The notes below the pieces were generated by a model, which did no database searches, was not told the DNA's origin, and saw only the letters and a program-made list of their open reading frames with translations. From positions 32,928 to 96,927 of the forward strand of contig NZ_AGRW01000046.1 of the NCBI RefSeq assembly GCF_000255555.1: a stretch of 64,000 nt of DNA, given 5' to 3'. Positions 49,041-56,101 of this stretch are shown here, in pieces. Source of the DNA: Treponema saccharophilum DSM 2985 (GTDB lineage Bacteria > Spirochaetota > Spirochaetia > Treponematales > Treponemataceae). A program made the translations under genes and the position numbers. The stretch's first letter is position 1, and each line of letters begins with the position of its first letter.

Positions 49041-49256
49041 ATGAGCGATAAACAGATAGAGTATTCAGTTTTCTGCATTGAAAATGTAGCCAAAGAGCTT
49101 GGCAAAACTGGCTCTGAATTATTCCAGATTCTCAATTCTTCAGGTTTGTTGCATTCTTATATCATACCTTCTTATGAAGCCTTGCATACGCAGAGTAAGC
49201 AATATATCGTAGATGAAATTATTTCAGTTCTAAAAGAAAGGAATCTTGTTGCATGA
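49041..49256 (+). CDS. DUF3791 family protein, first of two
   Basis: 71 aa. It matches the DUF3791 pattern (YSVFCIENVAKELGKTG, SYEALHTQSKQYIVDEI). AGGAGG at 49028-49033 is ideally placed. The stop overlaps the next start as ATGA (49253-49256), so translation is coupled. DUF3791 genes usually sit beside DUF3990 genes, as here, and are thought to be the antitoxin-like partner; biochemical function is not established to my knowledge. Confidence 0.75.
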   Translation: MSDKQIEYSVFCIENVAKELGKTGSELFQILNSSGLLHSYIIPSYEALHTQSKQYIVDEIISVLKERNLVA

Positions 49257-49747
49257 AGCTTTATCATGGTTCAACGGTAATCGTAGATAGACCTCTTGTT
49301 TCTTATGGACGCAACAATCTGGATTTTGGAAATGGCTTTTATACAACGAACTTGAAAAGTCTGGCTGAAAAATGGGTGCAGCGTTTTATTTCGCTCGGCA
49401 AAAAAGGAATTATCAACATCTACAATTTTGATGACACAGAAATTCAAACAAAATGCCGTTATAAGAAATTCCCGGAGTATAACGAAGAATGGCTGGATTT
49501 CATACTTGCCTGCCGTTCTGGTTCAAAAGAATATTCGAATTATGATGTCATAGAAGGCGGAATTGCAAATGATAGAGTTTTCAATACCATCGAACTTTAT
49601 TTTTCAAATCTCATCGATAAAACAACAGCCCTGCAGCGTCTTAAATTTGAAAAGCCTAATAATCAGATTTGCTTTGTAAATCAAGATGTAATGGACAACG
49701 TTCTACGCTTTGAATCTAGCCACGAAGCAAAAGGAGTTGAAAAATGA
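49253..49747 (+). CDS. DUF3990 family protein, candidate ADP-ribosyltransferase-like toxin
   Basis: 164 aa. Begins MKLYHGSTVIVDRPLV and continues with NLDFGNGFYTTNLKSLAEKW, the hallmark DUF3990 start (LYHGS, then NLDFG.GFYTT). This resembles the beta strands of the ADP-ribosyltransferase fold, so a NAD-using toxin activity is plausible. It is flanked on both sides by DUF3791 genes with 4-bp ATGA overlaps. No signal peptide. Toxin role is inferred from family context. Confidence 0.75.
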   Translation: MKLYHGSTVIVDRPLVSYGRNNLDFGNGFYTTNLKSLAEKWVQRFISLGKKGIINIYNFDDTEIQTKCRYKKFPEYNEEWLDFILACRSGSKEYSNYDVIEGGIANDRVFNTIELYFSNLIDKTTALQRLKFEKPNNQICFVNQDVMDNVLRFESSHEAKGVEK

Positions 49748-49947
49748 CAGCCGATTCAACACTTTTGCAGATGAAATATGCGCGCATAATTTCTTTGCTT
49801 GCTAAAAAAGCGAATATTGATGCAGAAAAAGCTTTGGAGCTTTTTTACAAATCAAACACCTACATGCTTATGAGCAAAGGCATCAGTGATTTCCATTGTT
49901 TAAGTGATGACTATCTTGCAGAAGAAATCTTGCTTGAACAAAAATAG
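49744..49947 (+). CDS. DUF3791 family protein, second copy
   Basis: 67 aa. Contains ALELFYKSNTYMLMSKGISD and then FHCLSDDYLAEEILLEQK, the shorter DUF3791 subtype (S.TY.L...GISD.HC.SD.YLAEE). It overlaps the DUF3990 stop by ATGA, so three genes form one tightly coupled operon that ends at the terminator at 49978. It differs clearly from the first DUF3791 protein, suggesting two subtypes working with one toxin. Confidence 0.7.
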   Translation: MTADSTLLQMKYARIISLLAKKANIDAEKALELFYKSNTYMLMSKGISDFHCLSDDYLAEEILLEQK

Positions 49948-49977
49948 TAATTGCGCAGCAACGACGACTTCACCTTG

Positions 49978-50026
49978 CAGCCCGCCCGCGCAAGGAAAAT
50001 CCCCCTGCGTGGGCGGGCTGTTTTTT
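49978..50026 (+). terminator. Strong intrinsic terminator, module-boundary palindrome 3
   Basis: A 14-bp stem with one G-T wobble (49978-49991 with 50007-50020) encloses a 15-nt loop containing GGAAAATCCCCCT and is followed by six T. The palindrome with its TTCACC lead-in (from 49969) is the third copy of the module-boundary repeat and the best preserved as a hairpin. Confidence 0.9.
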
Positions 50027-50073
50027 GTTGGATGATAAATCAAATGTGCGGGAAAATCCTACTTCTCCCGCTT

Positions 50074-50099
50074 TCCCGCAAGCGCGCGGGATTTTTTTT
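50074..50099 (+). terminator. Second intrinsic terminator
   Basis: TCCCGC (50074-50079) pairs with GCGGGA (50086-50091) around a 6-nt loop and runs into eight T. On the plus strand it backs up the terminator 50 bp upstream and shields the convergent solute-binding protein gene, whose stop codon lies at its edge. Confidence 0.75.
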
Positions 50100-51354
50100 A
50101 TTTCTCGTAAAGAATTTTTGCGGCGATTTCTTCGACGACCTGCTTCTGCTCCGCATTTGTGAGGGCGCAGTCCTTTGAAAGGCCGGGGAGGGGAGCGTTC
50201 GTGGCGGCAACCCAGCGGCGGGTTTCGCTTGCCTGCTTGTCGGGCGTGCGGCAGCGCGCGAGGACGGGGGCAAGCCCTGTCTGGCGCGACATTTTTTCCT
50301 GCGTTTCGGTGGAGACGAGCGCCGATATGATTTCCTTCACGTCGGAGCGGTTCGCCATCGGAATTGCCTTGATGACGTTCGCGGTGAATCTGCGGTCGGC
50401 GGGGCTTGTGCGCGACGGGAAATATATCGTGCTGAACCGCGCAATCGATTTCTGGTTCGTGGCGCGGTGGTCGTCCAGGCTCATGAACGCGACTTTCACG
50501 ATTCTCGCCTGTATGAATGCGTTGATGTCGTTTTTCGTCAGCGAGAACACGTTCGGGGGGATGAGGTTGTCGTTTTTGAGCGACTTGAGGAATTTCACCG
50601 CGTCGTAGAACGGGGCGTCGTCGGCGTCGCACAATTTCTGCGCAATCCTCGCCGCGTTGAATTTCTCCTCGCTCCGCACCCGCAGAAGCGACTTCGCTTT
50701 TTCGTAGTCGGCGGTCCCGTTTCGGCTCAGCGCTTCCGTCAACGCGCCCATCAAATCGAGGACGGTGCTCGGGTCTTTTCCCGCGAACGCGACGGGATAT
50801 TCCGTCCCGCGGGCCTTCTGCCTGCGCGCGAATTCGACAATATCTTCCCACGTCTCGATTTTTTCCATGCCGGAATTCCTGAAATCGGTGTAATCGATTT
50901 CGATTCCGAAGAAATTTACGAGCATCGGTACGGAGACGACCGATTTTCCGCTTTCCCCGCCGAAAACGGTGCTTTCCCTCATCGAGGATGTCATGCCGTC
51001 GAAAATGTCCGCCGTTATGATTCCGCCGTCCTCCGCCTTTTCCGCCGCGAACAATTCCGATGTCCCCGATGACGTTATGAGGAGCGCTGGTTTCTTGATG
51101 AAATTCATCTGCGAGGAGAGAAGCTCGTCCCCGTCGAACGACATGAATTCATACTTGTTTTTCTTTCCGTCGAGAGATTCTTGCAGAATCTTCCTTATTT
51201 CCGCCTCGTCGCGCTCGCTCAAATTATGGAAAGCGATGATGTTCGTCTGCCTGTTTATGAACATGACTGTCCATACCGCCGCAATCGCAATAAGACTCAT
51301 GATTACGGCTATGCTTATCTGTGTTTTTCTTTTCATATTCTTTTTCTTTGCCAA
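50098..51354 (-). CDS. Extracellular solute-binding protein-like, membrane-anchored
   Basis: About 418 aa. A basic N-terminus (AKKKNMKRK) and one hydrophobic segment (about 12-32) form an uncleaved signal anchor or signal peptide. The rest resembles family 1 ABC sugar-binding proteins: NIIAFHNLSERDEAEIRKI, VPMLVNFFGIEIDYTDF and WEDIVEFARRQKARG. No permease or ATPase gene is adjacent, so it is an orphan or serves a transporter elsewhere. The TTG at 51354 is preferred because GGAAAGG lies 7 bases upstream; the ATG at 51336 lacks a ribosome-binding site. That Shine-Dalgarno is inside a 6-bp hairpin (51362-51377). No lipobox cysteine is visible. Confidence 0.7.
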   Translation of the reverse strand: MAKKKNMKRKTQISIAVIMSLIAIAAVWTVMFINRQTNIIAFHNLSERDEAEIRKILQESLDGKKNKYEFMSFDGDELLSSQMNFIKKPALLITSSGTSELFAAEKAEDGGIITADIFDGMTSSMRESTVFGGESGKSVVSVPMLVNFFGIEIDYTDFRNSGMEKIETWEDIVEFARRQKARGTEYPVAFAGKDPSTVLDLMGALTEALSRNGTADYEKAKSLLRVRSEEKFNAARIAQKLCDADDAPFYDAVKFLKSLKNDNLIPPNVFSLTKNDINAFIQARIVKVAFMSLDDHRATNQKSIARFSTIYFPSRTSPADRRFTANVIKAIPMANRSDVKEIISALVSTETQEKMSRQTGLAPVLARCRTPDKQASETRRWVAATNAPLPGLSKDCALTNAEQKQVVEEIAAKILYEK

Positions 51355-51390
51355 CGTAAGACCTTTCCAAAGAAAGGCAACAAAACGCCT

Positions 51391-51418
51391 ATTGTGACAA
51401 TCGTAACAGAATCGTCAA
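51391..51418 (-). promoter_or_regulatory. Possible promoter of the solute-binding protein gene
   Basis: On the minus strand TTGACG (51413-51418) and CACAAT (51391-51396) are 16 bp apart, about 37 bases upstream of the TTG start. Confidence 0.35.
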
Positions 51419-51491
51419 AAAAAATCTCTCCCGCGCAGCCGCCTCCCGCAAACAAAACATCATTTTTGCCCCGCGCTCGCCCGCCCCAAAA

Positions 51492-51712
51492 CAACGGAAA
51501 ACGCTAATAAAACAAAGCGTGTCGCTTCATCTCATCAAGGCGCACACATGCGCAAGCACGTGCTGCGTTCGCACGCTACATGAAACAATGGAAAACGCTA
51601 ATAAAACAAAGCGTGTCGCTTCCCCTCCGCAAGGCGCACACATGCGGTAAGCATGTGCTGCGTTCGCACGCTACATGAAACAACGGAAAACCCTCGTAAA
51701 ACAAAGCGTGCG
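51492..51712. repeat. Tandem repeat, period 94-95 bp, about 2.3 copies
   Basis: Units start at 51492, 51586 and 51681 (third copy partial). Each opens with CAAYGGAAAACGCTAATAAA or a close variant, then an AAAGCGTG word. A CGCACGCTACATGAA word at the end can pair with the AGCGTG at the start. The repeat and flanks fill the 393-bp gap between the divergent genes at 51354 and 51754; no gene is seen in it. The word AATAAAACAAAGCG resembles the core of the repeats at 55741-56011. Confidence 0.9.
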
Positions 51713-51753
51713 ACAGGTTCAAGAATCTTAACATTGTGTCCGATATAATAGAT

Positions 51754-54297
51754 ATGCGCTTTTTGTCGATTTTTTCTTTTTTGATTTTCGCAGCCACCTC
51801 ATGTTTGGCACCCTCCAAGAGCGAGGGCGTGGCTATGGCAGTGACGCCGCTTTCCGCGGATTCGGGAATCCAGATGCCGACGGGTCCGGCGCAGTCCGTC
51901 GCGGGGCTCTCGGATGGCGCGATGAGGGAATCGCCTTCGGCGGCGCAGGCGTTCATGATTGCGGGAACGACAAAAGGGCTCCTGAAAATATACGGAAACG
52001 GAAAGGCTGAATCCATCTGGAGCGAGGGCAGCGTCTTGAAAATCATAAAGACGGAGGAAAATCAGCAGTCCGGCGCGCCGTCTCCTCTCTGGTATTTTCT
52101 CACGACGGCGGGAATCGTGTCGTCGCGTGATTTGGTCAAATTCGAATACCGGAACGAGGGGCTTCCGTTTCTGACGATAAAGCAATACGACGGGAAGAAC
52201 ATATCGTTCTCCCGGCAGCCCGCGCAGCTCAAGGACCTTGCCGTCCATCCCGAGAATCCCGAAATTCTCGTCACATCGACAAAAGAAAGCGTATATCTGA
52301 CGAAAGACGGCGGAAGAAAATGGGTTTCGATAAATTCGATGAGCAAGTCAACGAACGGAATAAAGGCGGTCGCCGTCGCGTCGATGAACCGCCCCGGGAC
52401 CGGAAGCCCCGCCGCAAAAGGCGCCGACGGTTCCGTGAAGCCTGCCGTTCCCCCGCAGAAAGACCTCGTCGTTTTCATGGCGCACTCGATTTGCGGTTTC
52501 TCCTACTGCTATCCCGAAAAAAAGAATTTCGCGTGGAACGACGTGAGCCGCGGGTTTGAGGTCATCCAGACGTACACGTACCCGGACGAGATTTCCGACA
52601 TTCTTCCCGTCGTCTTCACCGGAAGCGACGGATTCCCCGTGACGGAGGTTTTTGTCTCGCAGACGTTCATTCCGCGGCTCTACCGGTTCGACTGGAACGA
52701 AAAATGCGCGCGCCTCCTTTATTCGGGGACTGAGCCGGCGGACACGATTGACGGGCTTTTCTGGAACGGAAGCAAGCTTCTTTATTCTCGTCCCGGAGAA
52801 ATTGCGGCGTACAATCCCGCGACTAAAAAGGGCGATTTCGTTCCCCCCGAATACGAGGAATGGAAGAAGTATTTCGGGATGATTGAGAGCGACAACACGC
52901 TCAACGCGGCGTGGATTCCGACTGCGGCAGACCCGTCGAAGGGAATCGCGCTTTCCGAACTGTGGCTTCTGTATCCGGAGACGGTCAACAACAAATACGC
53001 GTCCGTCGCCGATGACAGGAAGGCTATCTACGTTCAGGCGCACAAACTCATCACCGACAAGGGAATCGACTCGTACAAGAAAGTCATAAAAGAAAACAAG
53101 CTCGACGCAATCGTAATCGACATGAAGGACGATTACGGTTTCCTCCATTTCAAGCCGAAGGACAAGCTTCTGATAGAGAAGGGGACGGTGAGCACGAGCT
53201 ACGCGCTCGACCTCGACCGTTTTGTCCCGCGGATGAAGGAGGACGGAATCTATCTCATCGCGCGAATCGTCACGTTCAAGGACAGGAGCCTGTCGAAATT
53301 CGACAAGCGGCAGTATGCCATCTGGGACAGCACGACGAACGCGCCGTGGAAGGGAATCTCGGGATACGACGAGAACGGCAGGCCACAGTATTACGACGAG
53401 GATTGGGTTGACCAGTATTCGCCCGAGGTCTGGGAGTATTTCGTCCATATCGCGCAGGAGCTTGTCGAGCGCGGGTTCGACGAGATTCAGTTCGACTACA
53501 TACGGTTCCCGACTGACGGGCGGAATCTGAAGAACGCGACATACCGCTGGAAAAGCCCCGGCATGGACAAGGAATCGGCGCTCCTTTCGTTTTTGAGCTA
53601 CGCGCGGAAGAACATAGACGCGCCTATCGGAATCGACATCTACGGCGCGAACGGATGGTACCGCTCGGGAACGCGGACGGGACAGGACGTTGAGCAGCTC
53701 GCCGAATACGTCGATATCGTCTGCCCGATGTTTTATCCGAGCCATTTCGGGCAGAACGACTCGAACTACGCGCCGTATACCGAGCGCCCCTACCGGATTT
53801 ACTATTACGGAACGTATCGGAACACGGTAATCGGGCGGAACAAGATAATAATACGGCCGTGGGTTCAGGCGTTCTACCTTAACGTCAGGTATGACAGGCA
53901 GTATTACAACAAGAACTACGTCTCGCAGCAGATTTACGGCGTTCGCGATTCCGTTGACAGGGGATACATGTACTGGAACGGTCGCTGCGTCTACGATGAT
54001 ATATCGCCCGATGTGGGCAACACCCCATATTCCGGCCCGTCGTACGAGGCGTCGTCAAAATACAAAAAACCGGCGTTGAGCGGCGGAAAGCGCGACTTTT
54101 CCGAGGCTGTCATATCCGGAAAAATCTTGAAAGCTGATTCTGCCGAGGTGCGTGCGGAAAAAATGCGTTCCGCGCGTGAGGACGGAATTGCGCGGTGGGA
54201 CAACGTGAAGGCGAAGGCCGAGTCGGAGGACGAGGGGCTGTTCCCCGCAATCGATGACATACGGAAGCTTATAACGCCGGGAGATTCTTCGTTCTGA
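51754..54297 (+). CDS. Lipoprotein with N-terminal propeller-like region and DUF4015 glycosidase-like domain
   Basis: About 847 aa. A lipoprotein signal with cysteine 17 (FAATSC) anchors it. Residues about 60-400 contain repeated BNR/propeller-type strands (LAVHPENPEILVTSTKESVYLTKDGGRKW when read in sequence, split here by length as LAVHPENPEILV and LTKDGGRKW). Residues about 415-760 match the DUF4015 putative glycoside hydrolase (TIM-barrel type): AIVIDMKDDYG, YLIARIVTFKD, FDEIQFDYIRFPTDG and DIVCPMFYPSHF. ATG at 51754 has no Shine-Dalgarno; a TATAAT lies at 51744-51749. The stop overlaps the mnmE start by one base. The substrate is unknown; cell-wall or host glycan is plausible. Confidence 0.8.
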   Translation: MRFLSIFSFLIFAATSCLAPSKSEGVAMAVTPLSADSGIQMPTGPAQSVAGLSDGAMRESPSAAQAFMIAGTTKGLLKIYGNGKAESIWSEGSVLKIIKTEENQQSGAPSPLWYFLTTAGIVSSRDLVKFEYRNEGLPFLTIKQYDGKNISFSRQPAQLKDLAVHPENPEILVTSTKESVYLTKDGGRKWVSINSMSKSTNGIKAVAVASMNRPGTGSPAAKGADGSVKPAVPPQKDLVVFMAHSICGFSYCYPEKKNFAWNDVSRGFEVIQTYTYPDEISDILPVVFTGSDGFPVTEVFVSQTFIPRLYRFDWNEKCARLLYSGTEPADTIDGLFWNGSKLLYSRPGEIAAYNPATKKGDFVPPEYEEWKKYFGMIESDNTLNAAWIPTAADPSKGIALSELWLLYPETVNNKYASVADDRKAIYVQAHKLITDKGIDSYKKVIKENKLDAIVIDMKDDYGFLHFKPKDKLLIEKGTVSTSYALDLDRFVPRMKEDGIYLIARIVTFKDRSLSKFDKRQYAIWDSTTNAPWKGISGYDENGRPQYYDEDWVDQYSPEVWEYFVHIAQELVERGFDEIQFDYIRFPTDGRNLKNATYRWKSPGMDKESALLSFLSYARKNIDAPIGIDIYGANGWYRSGTRTGQDVEQLAEYVDIVCPMFYPSHFGQNDSNYAPYTERPYRIYYYGTYRNTVIGRNKIIIRPWVQAFYLNVRYDRQYYNKNYVSQQIYGVRDSVDRGYMYWNGRCVYDDISPDVGNTPYSGPSYEASSKYKKPALSGGKRDFSEAVISGKILKADSAEVRAEKMRSAREDGIARWDNVKAKAESEDEGLFPAIDDIRKLITPGDSSF

Positions 54298-55739
54298 TGG
54301 AAAAGAGAGGATATACGCCCGAAGTTCCGATTGTTGCTGTGGCGACGGCTCTTTCTCCTGCCGCGCTCGGTATCATCCGCGCAAGCGGGAAGGACTGCAT
54401 TGCGCTTGTCGCGAACGTTTTCTCGCGCCCGTCGGCTCTTCTTGACGCCGCGGGGAATTCGATTGTTTACGGCTGGATTGTTGACGGCGGGAAAAAAATT
54501 GACGAGGTTCTCGTTTCCGTCTTCCGGGCGCCGAAAAGCTTTACGGGCGAGGACATGGTCGAGATAAGCTGCCACGGCGGCGTTTCCGTCGTTACCGCAA
54601 TCGACTCGCTTTTGCTGAGGAGCGGTTTCCGTCGTGCCGAGCGTGGCGAATTCACGTTCCGCGCGTACATAAACGGGAAAACAGACCTTACGCGGGCGGA
54701 GGCTGTCCGCGAGATTATCGACTCGAAGACGGATGCGTCCCGTTCCCGCGCTGTCGGGCGGCTTGCCGGAAACCTTTACGCCGCAATCGATTCCGTGAAG
54801 AACCTTATCGTCGAGACGATTGCCGACATCGAAGTCGAGATTGAGTATCCCGAGGACGAGGAGACGATTGTCGATTCGTTTGACGACGAAAAGCTCCGCC
54901 GTGCAGAGAAAATGCTCTCCGACCTCGCCTCTTCGTGGAAAAGCGAGAAGATTTACCAGGACGGCGCGCGCGTTGTTTTGTGTGGGCGTACGAACGCCGG
55001 AAAATCGTCGCTTTTCAACGCGCTTTTGAAGGAGGAGCGCGCGATTGTCAGCGACATCGAGGGAACGACGCGCGATTTCCTTGAGTCGTGGGTCGATTTC
55101 GACGGAATTCCCGCGCGGCTGTTCGACACTGCGGGGCTTCGCGAGACGGATGATTCGATTGAGGCGCGCGGCGTCGAGATTACCCGCGACTTGTCCGGGG
55201 ATGCCGATGTTGTCCTGTATCTTGTCGATTCCTCCCGTCTTGAAAATTCCTCCGTGCTTTCTTGTGATGATTCCGATTTCCTTTTGTCGCTCGGCGTCGA
55301 TGTCCGTTCCGCGACTGTCGGAAGCCTCTTCCGTGCGGAATCTGGTACGTTTTTTTCCTCGGCGTCGGTTCCGGTGATAATCGTCCTGACAAAATCCGAC
55401 CTCAACCCGCTTTCCCTTTCCGAATGCGCGAATGTCGTCTCCGTCTCGTCCAAGAACGGCGGCGGAATTTCCGTGCTTTGCGAGCGCGTCCGGAAAACGC
55501 TTTCCTCGTCGTCGGAGCGCACAGGGGAGACGGGGCTTGGAAGCGAGCGCCAGAAGATGGCCGTCGAGGATGCCCTCTCGTCCGTCCGCCACGCGCTCTC
55601 GCTTTCCGCCGATTACGCGCTTGATGCCGTCGTGCAGGACCTTGAGGATTCCCTCGACGCGCTCGGCTCCGTCACCGGCGACGTCACCCCCGATGACATC
55701 CTCGGCTCAATTTTCAGCCGTTTCTGCGTCGGAAAATAG
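54297..55739 (+). CDS. mnmE: tRNA modification GTPase MnmE
   Basis: 480 aa. With MnmG it installs the carboxymethylaminomethyl (or aminomethyl) group on U34 of certain tRNAs. The N-terminal formyl-THF-binding domain (AVATALSPAALGIIRASG), a helical domain and an inserted G domain are visible: P-loop GRTNAGKSS, DTAG, and TKSD. The C-terminal motif FCVGK matches the family's C-(I/V/L)-G-K ending with its catalytic cysteine. Start ATG overlaps the previous stop by one base (TGATG), implying coupling with the lipoprotein gene. No mnmG in the window. Confidence 0.96.
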   Translation: MEKRGYTPEVPIVAVATALSPAALGIIRASGKDCIALVANVFSRPSALLDAAGNSIVYGWIVDGGKKIDEVLVSVFRAPKSFTGEDMVEISCHGGVSVVTAIDSLLLRSGFRRAERGEFTFRAYINGKTDLTRAEAVREIIDSKTDASRSRAVGRLAGNLYAAIDSVKNLIVETIADIEVEIEYPEDEETIVDSFDDEKLRRAEKMLSDLASSWKSEKIYQDGARVVLCGRTNAGKSSLFNALLKEERAIVSDIEGTTRDFLESWVDFDGIPARLFDTAGLRETDDSIEARGVEITRDLSGDADVVLYLVDSSRLENSSVLSCDDSDFLLSLGVDVRSATVGSLFRAESGTFFSSASVPVIIVLTKSDLNPLSLSECANVVSVSSKNGGGISVLCERVRKTLSSSSERTGETGLGSERQKMAVEDALSSVRHALSLSADYALDAVVQDLEDSLDALGSVTGDVTPDDILGSIFSRFCVGK

Positions 55740-55740
55740 C

Positions 55741-56011
55741 CCCCGTTCCGCCCGCGCCCGCTCCAAAAAACGAATAACCCGCGTAAAACAAAACACCCCT
55801 TGCCGGGCGGAGCCCCGCTCCGCCGCGCTCGCTCCAAAAAGCGAATAACCCTCGTAAAACAAAACAACCCCTGCCGTGCGGAGCCCCCGTTCCGCCCGCG
55901 CCCGCTCCAAAAAACGAATACCCCTCGTAAAACAAAACAACCCTTGCTGGGCGGCCCCCGTTCCGCCCGCGCTCGCTCCAAAAAAACGAATAACCCTAGT
56001 AAAATAAAGCG
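55741..56011. repeat. Tandem repeat of about 72 bp, four copies
   Basis: The word GCTCC followed by A-rich sequence recurs with CTCC at 55761, 55832, 55905 and 55976 (steps 71, 73, 71). Each unit holds CGAATAACCCTCGTAAAACA or a close variant, then a GCGGAGCCCCCGTTCCGCC-like GC-rich block that can fold on itself. It starts two bases after the mnmE stop. Minus-strand frames across it encode a 24-residue repeat only because the unit is a multiple of three; they are not genes. Confidence 0.92.
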
Positions 56012-56040
56012 AGCGCCTACCACAAGACCGCGCATTTTTT

Positions 56041-56046
56041 TATAAT
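56041..56046 (+). promoter_or_regulatory. Probable -10 element of the glmS operon
   Basis: A perfect TATAAT after a T-run, 56 bases before the glmS start. No good -35 match at 16-18 bp upstream. Transcription would start near 56053, at the base of the leader hairpin. Confidence 0.45.
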
Positions 56047-56054
56047 GCCGTGTC

Positions 56055-56088
56055 GTCCGCCGTTTTTTTTGCGGACAATCTTTTTTTT
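56055..56088 (+). terminator. Attenuator-like hairpin in the glmS leader
   Basis: GTCCGC (56055-56060) pairs with GCGGAC (56071-56076) around a 10-nt T-rich loop. AATC and eight T (56081-56088) follow, and the glmS start is only 13 bases further on. Lying between the predicted promoter and the gene, it would truncate the transcript unless relieved. The six-base-pair stem is modest. Confidence 0.5.
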
Positions 56089-56101
56089 ATTGGGGTCATT
56101 T

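Noticed and set aside
47968..50026. Integron attC sites
   Set aside because: The palindromes lack convincing paired GTTRRRY/RYYYAAC boxes and one is a plain strong terminator. No integrase is in the window. Kept only as a hypothesis to test.
51492..51712. CRISPR array
   Set aside because: The repeated unit is the whole 94-95 bp period with similar sequence throughout. There is no alternation of short repeats with unique spacers and no cas gene.
55613..56035. Repetitive minus-strand peptides across the 72-bp repeats
   Set aside because: Produced by a tandem repeat whose unit is a multiple of three; three overlapping frames look alike and none has a start signal.
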